In this document: one piece after another, positions 1-8,865 of the stretch | Layout of the letters: each line of letters starts with the position of its first letter | Numbering within the stretch: the first letter of the stretch is position 1 | Assembly (NCBI GenBank): GCA_003167415.1 | Contig: PMTF01000007.1 | Location: 1-64,000 of the forward strand | Source: Acidimicrobiaceae bacterium | GTDB taxonomy: Bacteria > Actinomycetota > Acidimicrobiia > Acidimicrobiales > RAAP-2 | Length of the DNA: 64,000 nucleotides | Direction of reading: 5' to 3' | Made by a program: the position numbers and the translations under genes | The notes under the pieces: generated by a model | What the model saw: the letters and a program-made list of their open reading frames with translations, nothing else | Database searches by the model: none | Told to the model about the DNA's origin: nothing

Positions 1-1407
1 AAGATCTTCCCCGACCACTGGTCATTCATGCTCGGCGAGATCGCGCTCTACTCGTTCCTGATCTTGTTGGTGACCGGGGTCTTCTTGACGCTGTACTTCA
101 TCCCGAGCTCGGCCATCGTGACCTATCACGGCAGTTACGCGCCGCTCGACGGTCAGAAGATGACGCAAGCCTTCGCCTCGACCGTCAACCTCTCCTTCGC
201 CGTGCGCGGTGGTCTGTTGATGCGACAGATGCACCACTGGGCCTGCGACATCTTCGTCGGCGCGATCGTCATCCACATGGCGCGCGTCTTCTTCACCGGC
301 GCCTTCCGCAAGCCCCGAGAACTGAACTGGATCGTCGGCTCGACGTTGTTGATCCTGGCGATCGTGAACGGCTTCCTCGGCTATTCGCTCCCGGACGACC
401 TGGTCTCGGGGACCGGCATCCGCATCGCGTACTCAATCATCCTCTCGGTGCCGTTGGTCGGAACGTACCTGGCCTTTTGGATCTTCGGCGGTAACTTCCC
501 GGGCACGTTGATCATCCCGCGCTTCTTCATTTTGCACTGTCTGATCGTCCCGCTGGTCATCATCGGGCTGGTGAGTGTGCACCTCTTCTTGCTGGTACGC
601 CAAAAGCACACGCAGTTCCCCGGCAACGGTCGCACCGAGAAGAACGTGGTCGGCTCACCGATGTTCCCGGTCTTCATGGCCAAGACGACCGGCTTCTTGT
701 TCATCGTCGGCGGCATCACGGCGCTGCTCGGCGCCTTCGCCCAGGTCAACCCGATCTGGCAGTTCGGACCGTACGACGCGGCGCGGATCTCCTACGCCGT
801 GCAGCCCGACTGGTACATGGGATTCCTCGACGGCGCGCTGCGAATATGGCCGTCGTGGTCGTTCCATAGTTGGGGCCATACGATCCCCTTCGAGGTCCTG
901 ATACCGGCCGTCGTCCTACCGGGCTTGATCTTCAACTTCGTCTTCGTCTGGCCGATGATCGAACGCAAGTTCACCAAGGACAACGAAATTCATAACCTGC
1001 TCGATCGACCGAGCAACCAACCCATGCGAACCGCGGTGGGCGTCACGATGCTCAGCTTCTTGGGGATGCTCTTCATCGCCAGCTCGACCGACGTGCTCGC
1101 GAAGTTCTTCAACGTGTCGCTGAACACCGTCCTGGTCGCGATGCGCTCCTTGACCGTGATCGTGCCGATCCTCGCCTTCCCGATCGCCTATCGCATCTGT
1201 CACGAGATCCAGACGCTGCACGGCGGCGGTCGGCGAAAGACGCCGAACGTCGTCGCGCGCACCGCCGAGGGCGAGTACACCGCTACGCCGTCGCCGCGCT
1301 ACGTGGACGACGTGCCAAGCCATCTCGAGGCGGCGCCGGTGCCGACGTATATCCACGAAGAGTCAGAAGAGTCGGGCGAAAGTGGCGTTCGCGTCGTCGA
1401 TCGTTGA
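1..1407 (+). CDS. qcrB: Cytochrome b subunit of the bc1 (menaquinol-cytochrome c reductase) complex, 5'-truncated by the window edge
   Basis: The frame is open from base 1, so the true start lies outside the window; 468 residues remain of a family that in actinobacteria is usually about 540. The protein is the membrane-embedded haem b subunit that oxidises menaquinol. Visible hallmarks are the first haem-ligand pair in RQMHHWA and 14 residues later in VIHMAR, followed by FFTGAFRKPRELNW; the second His pair in ILHCLIVP and SVHLFLLV, 15 residues apart; and PDWYMGFLDGALR, the actinobacterial counterpart of the quinol-site PEWY region. Several hydrophobic membrane segments alternate with these. 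The C-terminal 70 residues are hydrophilic. qcrC and qcrA are expected just upstream, outside the window. Confidence 0.96.
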   Translation, partial: KIFPDHWSFMLGEIALYSFLILLVTGVFLTLYFIPSSAIVTYHGSYAPLDGQKMTQAFASTVNLSFAVRGGLLMRQMHHWACDIFVGAIVIHMARVFFTGAFRKPRELNWIVGSTLLILAIVNGFLGYSLPDDLVSGTGIRIAYSIILSVPLVGTYLAFWIFGGNFPGTLIIPRFFILHCLIVPLVIIGLVSVHLFLLVRQKHTQFPGNGRTEKNVVGSPMFPVFMAKTTGFLFIVGGITALLGAFAQVNPIWQFGPYDAARISYAVQPDWYMGFLDGALRIWPSWSFHSWGHTIPFEVLIPAVVLPGLIFNFVFVWPMIERKFTKDNEIHNLLDRPSNQPMRTAVGVTMLSFLGMLFIASSTDVLAKFFNVSLNTVLVAMRSLTVIVPILAFPIAYRICHEIQTLHGGGRRKTPNVVARTAEGEYTATPSPRYVDDVPSHLEAAPVPTYIHEESEESGESGVRVVDR

Positions 1408-1417
1408 TCGACCCTGA

Positions 1418-1436
1418 CCCACTTCGTGGGCTCTTT
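1418..1436 (+). terminator. Probable terminator after qcrB
   Basis: A perfect 5-bp stem (CCCAC/GTGGG) with a TTC loop lies 10 bases after the qcrB stop and is followed by CTCTTT. The stem is short, so termination is plausible rather than certain. Confidence 0.45.
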
Positions 1437-1544
1437 CCCATCGACGACGCCCGAGCGACAACGTTGGCCAACGCCGTCCTCACAATTGTCACCAACAAAA
1501 CCGTCGAATGGTTCCGGGTACATCCTCGTCGAATTGGGTAGGCG

Positions 1545-1550
1545 TAACAT
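1545..1550 (+). promoter_or_regulatory. -10 box of a leaderless hutG promoter
   Basis: TAACAT fits TANNNT and ends 7 bases before the GTG at 1558. No Shine-Dalgarno sequence precedes that GTG, so transcription and translation probably begin together. The same arrangement recurs at other genes in the window. Confidence 0.5.
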
Positions 1551-1557
1551 AGGCAAC

Positions 1558-2472
1558 GTGGTGACTCCACGAGACCCCAATTGGCCGTCGGCCGCCACGA
1601 TGCTGAGCGACCGCCTCGTCGAAGACCGACGCAACGTCGGTCTGATTGGCATCTCGACCTACGCCACCTCGGTGACCGAACGCTCGGCGTCGAGCACGCC
1701 GGCAGCCATTCGCGCCGCGCTCGAGCGCTATTCCACCTGGTCCTTCAGCGAGGCGCTCGACATCGCGGACTCCGTGGCGCTGGTTGATTTCGGCGACGTC
1801 GACGCTCCCGACGCCGAGGGCGGCGCCGAGCGCGTGGCGAACGCCTTGTCGGGGTGGGACCCCGGCATCGCCCTGCGCCTGATATTGGGCGGCGACAACG
1901 CGGCGACGTGGCTCGCGCTGCGCGCCCTCAGTGGTGGCGACTATTCGAACTTCGGCCTGGTGACCCTCGACGCCCACCTGGACATGCGCGACGGCGTGTC
2001 CAACGGTTCGCCGGTGCGGCAACTGCTCGAAGAAGGACTTGACGGTCATCACGTGGTTCAGGTCGGTCTGGCCGATTTCTCGAATTCGCCGGCCTACGCG
2101 CGACGGGCCCACGACGCCGGCGTCACGGTGATCTCGCGCGACGTCTTGCACCACGAACCGGTCGAAGAGGCGGCCCGTCGCGCCGTGGCCATCGCCGGGG
2201 CCGGGGGACGACACGTCTACGTGGACATCGACATGGACGCCGCCGACCGCATGACCGTGCCGGCCTGTCCGGCGGCAGCACCCGGCGGCTTGAGCGCCGA
2301 CGAGATGCGTCGATTCGTTCGGGCGGTGTCGGTGCAGCACGGCGTCGTCGCCATGGACATCACCGAGATCGACGTCGAACGAGACAGCGCCGATCAACGA
2401 ACCGTTCGCCTGGCGGCGCTGCTGGTCCTGGAAACGCTCGTCGGCGTGCGAAGGCGAATCCAATGGCCGTAG
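1558..2472 (+). CDS. hutG: Formimidoylglutamase (ureohydrolase/arginase fold)
   Basis: About 304 residues of the arginase/agmatinase/formiminoglutamase superfamily; with hutH, hutU and hutI next to it the substrate is most likely N-formimino-L-glutamate, hydrolysed to glutamate and formamide. Metal-site motifs are visible: GGDN near residue 114, LDAHLD (Asp138, His140, Asp142) and VDIDMDA. The first motif normally reads GGDH, so one manganese ligand is Asn here; an Asn at this place has been described in a trypanosomal formiminoglutamase, so the change fits the family. The start was placed at GTG 1558 (or 1561) because of the -10 box at 1545; the frame stays open upstream to 1426 but without family similarity. 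The stop overlaps hutH by 10 bases. Confidence 0.85.
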   Translation: MVTPRDPNWPSAATMLSDRLVEDRRNVGLIGISTYATSVTERSASSTPAAIRAALERYSTWSFSEALDIADSVALVDFGDVDAPDAEGGAERVANALSGWDPGIALRLILGGDNAATWLALRALSGGDYSNFGLVTLDAHLDMRDGVSNGSPVRQLLEEGLDGHHVVQVGLADFSNSPAYARRAHDAGVTVISRDVLHHEPVEEAARRAVAIAGAGGRHVYVDIDMDAADRMTVPACPAAAPGGLSADEMRRFVRAVSVQHGVVAMDITEIDVERDSADQRTVRLAALLVLETLVGVRRRIQWP

Positions 2473-3992
2473 AGATCGGCGTTGAACCACTCACGCGCAC
2501 GCAACTCGTGGCGGTGGCTCGAGGATTCGAGACCGTCACTCTGAGCGACGAGGTGTTGTCGCGTCTCGAGCGCCAACGCTCGGCGATCGAGTCGCTGGTC
2601 GAGAGCGGCACGCCGGTCTACGGACTGTCGACCGGTTTCGGTTCACTCGCGACCACGTTCATCTCGCCCGAAGAAAGGCGCGACCTGCAACGCTCCCTCA
2701 TCCGCTCGCACGCCGCGGGAGTGGGGCCGGAGGTGGAGACCGAAGTCGTGCGCGCGATGATGGTGTCGCGTCTCACCAATCTCTGCAGTGGCGTCTCGGG
2801 AGTTCGTCCGTCGACCGCCGAGGCCTACGCCGCGCTGTTGAACGCCGGCATCACGCCGATCGTGCACGAGTTCGGGTCACTCGGGTGCTCGGGCGACCTC
2901 GCGCCGTTGGCGCACGTGGCGCTCGCGTTGATGGGCGAAGGTGACGTGCGCGATCGCGGCGGGCAACGCGTCAGCGCCGCGGAGGCGCTGCGCACGAGCG
3001 GCCTGGCGCCCGTGGTCTTGGCCGAAAAGGAAGGACTGGCGCTCATCAACGGCACCGACGGGATGCTCGGCCAGTTGATCCTCGCGCTGGACGACGGCAT
3101 GGCCCTGATGCAACTGATCGACGTTGCGGCGGCGATGTCGATTCAAGCCTTGCGCGGTACCGACCAGGTCTTCCTCGCCGAGATCCACGCCCTTCGCCCC
3201 CACGCTGGCCAAATGGTGAGCGCCGCCAATCTGTTGGCCCTGTTGGCCGACTCGGTCATCGTCAATTCGCACCTGGATGACGCCACGCAAGTGCAGGACG
3301 CTTACTCGTTGCGTTGCGCGCCGCAGGTGCACGGGGCCGCTCGCGACACCTTCGGATTCGCCACTCATATCGCCGACGTCGAATTGGCGTCGGGCATCGA
3401 CAATCCGTCGGTGCTGGCCGACGGATCACTCGCCTCCAACGGGAACTTTCACGGCGCGCCGGTCGGCTACGCCCTCGACTTCCTCGCCATTGCGGTCGCC
3501 GACGTCGCGTCAATGTCCGAGCGTCGGACCGATCGGATGCTGGATGTCTCGCGCAGTTTCGGCCTCCCCCCATTTCTCGCCGGACAGGCCGGGGTTGACT
3601 CGGGCCTGATGATGGCCCAGTACGCGCAGGCGGCAATGGTGTCGGAGATGAAGCGTTTGGCGACGCCGGCGAGCGTCGACTCGATTCCGTCCTCGGGCAT
3701 GCAAGAGGACCACGTGTCGATGGGTTGGCACGCCGCTCGCAAGCTCCGCAAATCGCTGGATGCCTTCGCCGACGTGATCGCCATCGAACTGCTCACCGCC
3801 GCGCGCGCCCTCGCCCTCCGTGAACCACTGACGCCGTCGCCGGCCACGGCCGCGGTAGCGCAGCGCGTCAACGCCGTCTCCGGGGGCCCGGGCCACGACC
3901 GCTGGCTCTCACCCGAGATTGCCGCGGTCGGAGAACTCGTGCGCACGGGAGAACTGCTGGACATCGCGGTACGCCACGTGGCACTGTCGTAG
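2463..3992 (+). CDS. hutH: Histidine ammonia-lyase
   Basis: 509 residues, the normal size for HutH, which removes ammonia from L-histidine to give urocanate in the cytoplasm. The electrophilic MIO cofactor forms from three residues that are usually Ala-Ser-Gly; here the loop is GSLGCSGDLAPLAH, giving Cys142-Ser143-Gly144, in the same positions as the Pseudomonas enzyme. Tyr53 in VYGLSTGFG and His83 in IRSHAAG match other catalytic positions. The C-terminal part has the family's SIPSSGMQEDHVSMG stretch. The ATG lies inside the end of hutG, so the two are probably translationally coupled. The Cys in place of Ala is a known kind of variation in ammonia-lyases and need not impair MIO formation. 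Confidence 0.96.
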   Translation: MAVEIGVEPLTRTQLVAVARGFETVTLSDEVLSRLERQRSAIESLVESGTPVYGLSTGFGSLATTFISPEERRDLQRSLIRSHAAGVGPEVETEVVRAMMVSRLTNLCSGVSGVRPSTAEAYAALLNAGITPIVHEFGSLGCSGDLAPLAHVALALMGEGDVRDRGGQRVSAAEALRTSGLAPVVLAEKEGLALINGTDGMLGQLILALDDGMALMQLIDVAAAMSIQALRGTDQVFLAEIHALRPHAGQMVSAANLLALLADSVIVNSHLDDATQVQDAYSLRCAPQVHGAARDTFGFATHIADVELASGIDNPSVLADGSLASNGNFHGAPVGYALDFLAIAVADVASMSERRTDRMLDVSRSFGLPPFLAGQAGVDSGLMMAQYAQAAMVSEMKRLATPASVDSIPSSGMQEDHVSMGWHAARKLRKSLDAFADVIAIELLTAARALALREPLTPSPATAAVAQRVNAVSGGPGHDRWLSPEIAAVGELVRTGELLDIAVRHVALS

Positions 3993-4010
3993 AAGTGAAG
4001 GTCGACTGAT

Positions 4011-5666
4011 ATGGAAGGCGCGCGTCCGGTTCGAGCGGACCGCGGCTCGACGCTGTCGACGTTGGGCTGGCCCCAAGAGGGCGCGCTGCGCATGCTCCAA
4101 AACAACCTCGATCCCGAAGTGGCCGAACGACCGGACGACCTCGTCGTTTACGGGGGGACCGGACGGGCGGCGCGCGACTGGCGCAGCTTTGACGCGTTGG
4201 TGAGGACGCTACGCACCCTCAAGGGCGACGAGACGATGCTGGTGCAGTCCGGTCGACCGGTCGGGGTCTTCTCGACGCACGAGTGGGCGCCGCGCGTCTT
4301 GATCGCGAACTCGAACCTGGTTGGTGATTGGGCCACCTGGCCGGAGTTCCGACGCCTCGAAGCACTCGGTCTCACGATGTACGGACAGATGACGGCGGGA
4401 TCGTGGATCTACATCGGCACCCAGGGCATCCTGCAAGGAACGTACGAGACGTTCTCGGCGGTCGCCGACCGACACTTCGGTGGTTCGCTCAAGGGCACCT
4501 TGACCCTGACCGGCGGCTGCGGCGGCATGGGCGGTGCGCAACCGCTCGCCGTCACTATGAATGACGGCGTCTGTCTCTGCGTGGACGTCGACCCGTCGCG
4601 CTTGCAGCGACGAGTCGACCAGGGCTACCTCGATGAGTGGACGGCCGACCTCGACGACGCGATCGCGCGGGTGGAAGCGGCCAAGCGAGAAGAGCACGCG
4701 CTTAGTGTCGGGCTGGTGGGCAACGCGGCGACGGTCTTCGCGGAGCTCCTTCGCCGTGGTGTTGAAATCGACATCGTGACCGACCAGACTTCGGCGCACG
4801 ATCCTCTCAGCTACTTGCCGGAAGGGATCGACCTGGCCGACTGGCACGATTACGCCGAGAAGAAGCCCGAGGAGTTCACCGACCGCGCCCGCCAGTCGAT
4901 GGCCAAGCAGGTCGAGGCGATGGTGGGCTTCCAGGACCGCGGTGCCGAGGTCTTCGACTACGGCAACTCGATTCGTGGCGAAGCCCAACTCGGCGGCTAC
5001 GAACGCGCGTTTTCTTTTCCCGGCTTCGTGCCCGAGTATCTGCGTCCGCTCTTTTGCGAAGGCAAGGGACCGTTTCGATGGGCCGCGTTGTCGGGGGACC
5101 CCAAGGACATCGCGCGAACCGATCAAGCGGTGCTCGACCTCTTCCCGGAGAACGACGCGCTCCGTCGTTGGATCACCAAAGCACAAGAGCGCGTGGCCTT
5201 CCAGGGACTGCCGGCGCGAATCTGTTGGCTCGGTTACGGCGAGCGCGACAAGGCGGGGCTGGCGTTCAACGACCTCGTGGCCTCCGGCGAGGTGTCGGCG
5301 CCCATCGTCATTGGCCGCGACCACCTCGACAGCGGATCGGTCGCGTCGCCGTATCGCGAGACGGAGTCGATGCTCGACGGTTCGGACGCCATCGCCGACT
5401 GGCCGCTGCTGAACGCGCTGGTCAATACGGCGTCGGGGGCGACGTGGGTCTCGATTCATCACGGCGGTGGTGTCGGCATTGGTCGTTCCATTCACGCCGG
5501 TCAGGTGTGTGTCGCCGACGGCACGGAACTCTCGGCGCAGAAGTTGGCCAAGGTCCTGACGAACGATCCGGGCATGGGCGTCATTCGTCACGTCGACGCC
5601 GGCTACGAGATCGCCGAAGACACCGCCGAAGAGCGAGGCGTCCGCATTCCGATGCGCGAGCAGTAA
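4011..5666 (+). CDS. hutU: Urocanate hydratase
   Basis: 551 residues, the usual urocanase length. The enzyme adds water to urocanate to form 4-imidazolone-5-propionate and uses tightly bound NAD+ as an electrophile. The NAD-binding [13 protein letters not shown] loop is near residue 170; [14 protein letters not shown] carries the conserved Cys; [20 protein letters not shown] and [15 protein letters not shown] are further urocanase signatures. The ATG is preceded by GAAGG and lies 18 bases after hutH. The last base of the stop codon is the first base of the hutI start (TAATG), so the four hut genes form one tight operon. Confidence 0.97.
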   Translation: MEGARPVRADRGSTLSTLGWPQEGALRMLQNNLDPEVAERPDDLVVYGGTGRAARDWRSFDALVRTLRTLKGDETMLVQSGRPVGVFSTHEWAPRVLIANSNLVGDWATWPEFRRLEALGLTMYGQMTAGSWIYIGTQGILQGTYETFSAVADRHFGGSLKGTLTLTGGCGGMGGAQPLAVTMNDGVCLCVDVDPSRLQRRVDQGYLDEWTADLDDAIARVEAAKREEHALSVGLVGNAATVFAELLRRGVEIDIVTDQTSAHDPLSYLPEGIDLADWHDYAEKKPEEFTDRARQSMAKQVEAMVGFQDRGAEVFDYGNSIRGEAQLGGYERAFSFPGFVPEYLRPLFCEGKGPFRWAALSGDPKDIARTDQAVLDLFPENDALRRWITKAQERVAFQGLPARICWLGYGERDKAGLAFNDLVASGEVSAPIVIGRDHLDSGSVASPYRETESMLDGSDAIADWPLLNALVNTASGATWVSIHHGGGVGIGRSIHAGQVCVADGTELSAQKLAKVLTNDPGMGVIRHVDAGYEIAEDTAEERGVRIPMREQ

Positions 5667-6823
5667 TGACCACGCGGGTCATCAAGAACATCAGTGAGCT
5701 GACGACGAACGATCCCTCCCTCGGTGTCGGCGTCACGGGTCGGCTTCACGACGCGGCGATTGTGATCGACGATGATCGGGTTCTCTGGGTGGGGCCGAAC
5801 GCCGAGTCGCCCGCCGCTGACGAGATGATCGACGTCCACGACTCGGCCGTTATCCCCGGCTTCGTCGATTCGCACACGCATTTGGTCTTCGCCGGGGAGC
5901 GTTCCGAGGAGTTCGAGGCTCGCATGAACGGCACCCCGTACGACGGAGGCGGCATTTCGAGCACCGTCGCGTCGACGCGCGCCGCGTCGAGTAACGAACT
6001 GCGCGCTGCGACCGAGAAACGTCTTGGTGAACTTCGCGCCGGTGGCGTGACGACCGTCGAGATCAAGTCCGGCTACGCGCTCACCCTCGACGGCGAGTCG
6101 CGACTCATCGATATCGCGAACGAGTTCAGCGATGAAGTGACGTTTCTGGGCGCCCACGTCGTGCCGCCGGAATACGTCAACGACCGCGAAGCGTACGTGG
6201 ACCTCGTGCGAGGGCCGATGCTCGAAACCTGCGCACCGAAGTCGAAGTGGGCCGACGTGTTCTGCGACCGGGGTGCCTTCGACGTCGACGAGTCGCGCGC
6301 AATTTTGACCGCCGCGAAGTCGGCCGGACTGCAGCTTCGAGTGCACGGCAATCAACTCGGGGCGACCGGCGGCGTCGCGCTGGCGGTCGAACTGGACGCC
6401 GCGAGCGTGGATCACTGTACGTACCTCAGTGACGACGACATCGATTGGCTCCGCGCGTCGAAGACCGTCGCGACGCTCTTGCCCGGAGCAGATTTCTCGA
6501 CACGCGCGGACTATTCTTCGGCGCGTCGACTGCGCGACCGCGGCGCCGTCGTTGCCCTGGCGACCGACTGCAATCCCGGCACGTCGTACGTGACGAGCAT
6601 GGCCTTCGTGCTGTCGATCGCCGTGCGCGACATGCGCATGGACTTTGACGACGCGCTGTGGTCGGCGACGCGCGGGGGAGCGGCCGCGCTTCGTCGCGAC
6701 GACGTAGGTCATTTGGGTATCGGCGCCAGGGCCGACGTGGTGATCTTGGACGCGCCGCGCGCGGCCCACCTCGCCTATCGACCGGGTGCGTCGATCGTGC
6801 GCCAGGTGATCGGCGCCGCGTGA
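5666..6823 (+). CDS. hutI: Imidazolonepropionase
   Basis: 385 residues of the amidohydrolase superfamily; hydrolyses 4-imidazolone-5-propionate to N-formimino-L-glutamate, the third step of histidine degradation. Metal ligands are visible in DSHTHLVFAGER (HxH), LRVHGNQLG, VDHCTYLSDDD and ATDCNPGTSY, in the order expected for HutI. The start is the ATG overlapping the hutU stop by one base; the frame runs much further upstream but only as an unused frame across hutU. No hutC-type repressor is seen in the window, so control of the operon is not evident apart from the promoter before hutG. Confidence 0.96.
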   Translation: MTTRVIKNISELTTNDPSLGVGVTGRLHDAAIVIDDDRVLWVGPNAESPAADEMIDVHDSAVIPGFVDSHTHLVFAGERSEEFEARMNGTPYDGGGISSTVASTRAASSNELRAATEKRLGELRAGGVTTVEIKSGYALTLDGESRLIDIANEFSDEVTFLGAHVVPPEYVNDREAYVDLVRGPMLETCAPKSKWADVFCDRGAFDVDESRAILTAAKSAGLQLRVHGNQLGATGGVALAVELDAASVDHCTYLSDDDIDWLRASKTVATLLPGADFSTRADYSSARRLRDRGAVVALATDCNPGTSYVTSMAFVLSIAVRDMRMDFDDALWSATRGGAAALRRDDVGHLGIGARADVVILDAPRAAHLAYRPGASIVRQVIGAA

Positions 6824-6871
6824 AAAAATTCCCCGGCGACGTGGCCCTTCGCGCGAGCACGAGCATGATGC

Positions 6872-7373
6872 ATGCCTGAATCGTCGCTCGCCGTTCGACC
6901 GATTGAAGCGCGTGATTGGGACAGCGTCTTCGAGATCTTTCGCGCGGTGGTGACCGAAGGCGAGACCTACGCCTATCCCGAGGATCTCACGTCCGACACC
7001 GCGCGGGCCCTTTGGGTCGAGGGACGTCCCGGAGCGACCGTGGTTGCTCTGCGAGACGACGTGATCCTCGGCACTGCGAAATTCGGTCCCAATCGCCCGG
7101 CTCGAGGGGCGCACGTCGCTACGGCCAGCTTCATGGTCGTTGCGGAGGCCCGAGGAAAGGGGTCTCGGTCGAGCGATGTGCGAGTACGCCATTGCGTGGG
7201 CGAGGGAGAAGGGCTACGCCGCCATGCAATTCAACGCGGTGGTTTCGACGAACCTTCACGCCATCGAGCTCTACCGGAAACTGGGATTCGTCACCATTGG
7301 CACGGTGCCGGAGGCGTTCGAACACGCCACGCTCGGTCGCGTCGGACTCGACATCATGAACCTACAACTTTGA
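6872..7373 (+). pseudogene. GNAT acetyltransferase broken by a one-base frameshift
   Basis: The first frame gives MPESSLAVRPIEARDWDSVF through ATASFMVVAEARGKG and then loses similarity; the second frame resumes with LGRAMCEYAIAWAREKG and ends in GRVGLDIMNLQL. Joined, they make one GNAT protein of about 166 residues with the acetyl-CoA loop RGKGLGRA exactly at the break. The break lies in the GGGG run at 7159-7162: removing one G restores the reading frame. Both halves are well preserved, so this is either a very recent mutation, a sequencing error in a homopolymer, or a slippage site. It follows hutI by 48 bases. The acetylated substrate is unknown. Confidence 0.75.
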
Positions 7374-7428
7374 GCACTGGGCGAGCGTGAACGAGCGAGC
7401 CCGAGCGTGGCGCGGATTCTCGAGCCCG

Positions 7429-7434
7429 TAAAGT
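7429..7434 (+). promoter_or_regulatory. -10 box of a leaderless moxR promoter
   Basis: TAAAGT ends 6 bases before the ATG at 7441, and no Shine-Dalgarno sequence is present. Confidence 0.5.
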
Positions 7435-7440
7435 GGATTC

Positions 7441-8865
7441 ATGAGCACCCCCCTTGCCCCCACCGACCTGCCCACGACGCTGGGAGCGCTTCGCGCGTCG
7501 AACTACCAGCCCAAATCGGTTCGCGAAGAGATTCGCGCCAACCTCGAACAGCGCCTCGCCGACGGGCTACCACTGACGTCGGACGTCCTCGGCTACGAAG
7601 ACACCGTGTTGCCCCAACTCGAGACGGCGCTGTTGGCCGGTCACGACATCATCTTGCTGGGTGAGCGCGGTCAGGCGAAGACCCGCATGATTCGCTCGCT
7701 GGTCGATCTCTTGGACGAATGGCTGCCGATCGTCGAGGGATCCGAGATCCGCGACGATCCCTTCGCTCCGATTTCGGCTTACGCCATCGAGCTCGTCGAA
7801 GAGAAGGGCGACGACACGCCGTTGACGTGGCTCCACCGTTCGCGTCGCTTCGCCGAGAAGCTGGCCTCGCCCGACACGTCCATGGCTGACTTGATCGGAG
7901 AGGTGGACCCCATCAAGGTGGCCGGCGGCCTCTATCTCGATGACCCGAAGGCGCTCTCGTACGGATTGGTGCCCAAGTCCAATCGCGGCATCTTCGCCAT
8001 CAACGAGCTGCCCGACCTCGCCGAACGCATCCAGGTCGGACTGCTCAACGTGCTGGAAGAGCGTGACGTGCAGATCCGGGGCCACCTGGTTCGCCTCGAT
8101 CTCGACGTCATGGTGGTGGCGACCGCGAACCCCGAGGACTACACCAACCGTGGTCGCTTGATCACGCCGCTGAAGGACCGCTTCGGCTCACAGATCCGCA
8201 CGCACTATCCCTACGAGTTGACGACCGAGATCGCCATCATGCACCAAGAGGCGAAACTGCCGGCGTCCCCGGTGCCCATCACGGTGCCCTGGTTCATTAA
8301 CGACATCGTCGCGCGCGTCAGCCACGTCGCGCGCAAGAGTCACGTGATCAGTCAAAGCTCCGGCGTGTCGGTGCGACTTTCGATCGCCAACTACGAGATC
8401 GTCGTGGCGAACGCGCTGCGCCGGACGCTGCGCACCCACGACGGTGCGGTCGTGCCGCGCGTGAGTGACCTCAGCGCGATGGTGCAGTCGACGCAGGGCA
8501 AGATCGAGTTTGACACGATGGACGACAGTGATTCGGACCAGGTCATCGCGGCGTTGGTCTCGCTCGCGGTGCGACAGTGCTTCGCCGAGCACGTGGTATT
8601 GGAAGAGGGACCGCAGATCGTCGAAGCCTTCAACACCGAGGCGCTGGTGCACACCGGTGACGACCTGCCCGACCGCGACTACCTCGCGGTCATGGCCGCC
8701 ATGCCGTCACTGGACGAGCCGGCGAGACGGATCGCCGGACCACGGGCGAACGACGGCGAACTCGCCTCGGCCGTCGAATTCATACTCGAGGGTCTCTATC
8801 TCACCAAACGACTGGCGAAGGACGCCTCGGGCGCGAGGGCGCTCTATCGCTCGAGGAATCGTTAG
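7441..8865 (+). CDS. MoxR-type AAA+ ATPase (magnesium-chelatase ChlI-like)
   Basis: 474 residues. The AAA+ core has a Walker A motif GERGQAKT (residues 74-81), a Walker B region GIFAINELPDL (about 183-193), sensor region ATANPEDYTNRGRL and the PLKDRFG arginine-finger segment. Proteins like this work with VWA-domain partners as chaperone-like machines that insert metals or remodel complexes; the partner here is the next gene, whose GTG overlaps this stop by one base. Compared with short MoxR proteins it has an insertion between the Walker motifs and a roughly 150-residue C-terminal extension. The client of this pair cannot be told from the sequence. Start chosen from the leaderless promoter. 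Confidence 0.88.
   Translation: MSTPLAPTDLPTTLGALRASNYQPKSVREEIRANLEQRLADGLPLTSDVLGYEDTVLPQLETALLAGHDIILLGERGQAKTRMIRSLVDLLDEWLPIVEGSEIRDDPFAPISAYAIELVEEKGDDTPLTWLHRSRRFAEKLASPDTSMADLIGEVDPIKVAGGLYLDDPKALSYGLVPKSNRGIFAINELPDLAERIQVGLLNVLEERDVQIRGHLVRLDLDVMVVATANPEDYTNRGRLITPLKDRFGSQIRTHYPYELTTEIAIMHQEAKLPASPVPITVPWFINDIVARVSHVARKSHVISQSSGVSVRLSIANYEIVVANALRRTLRTHDGAVVPRVSDLSAMVQSTQGKIEFDTMDDSDSDQVIAALVSLAVRQCFAEHVVLEEGPQIVEAFNTEALVHTGDDLPDRDYLAVMAAMPSLDEPARRIAGPRANDGELASAVEFILEGLYLTKRLAKDASGARALYRSRNR

Noticed and set aside
1408-1557. Riboswitch before the hut operon
   Set aside because: Apart from the short terminator hairpin there is no conserved structure, and the start appears leaderless, leaving no room for a 5' leader.
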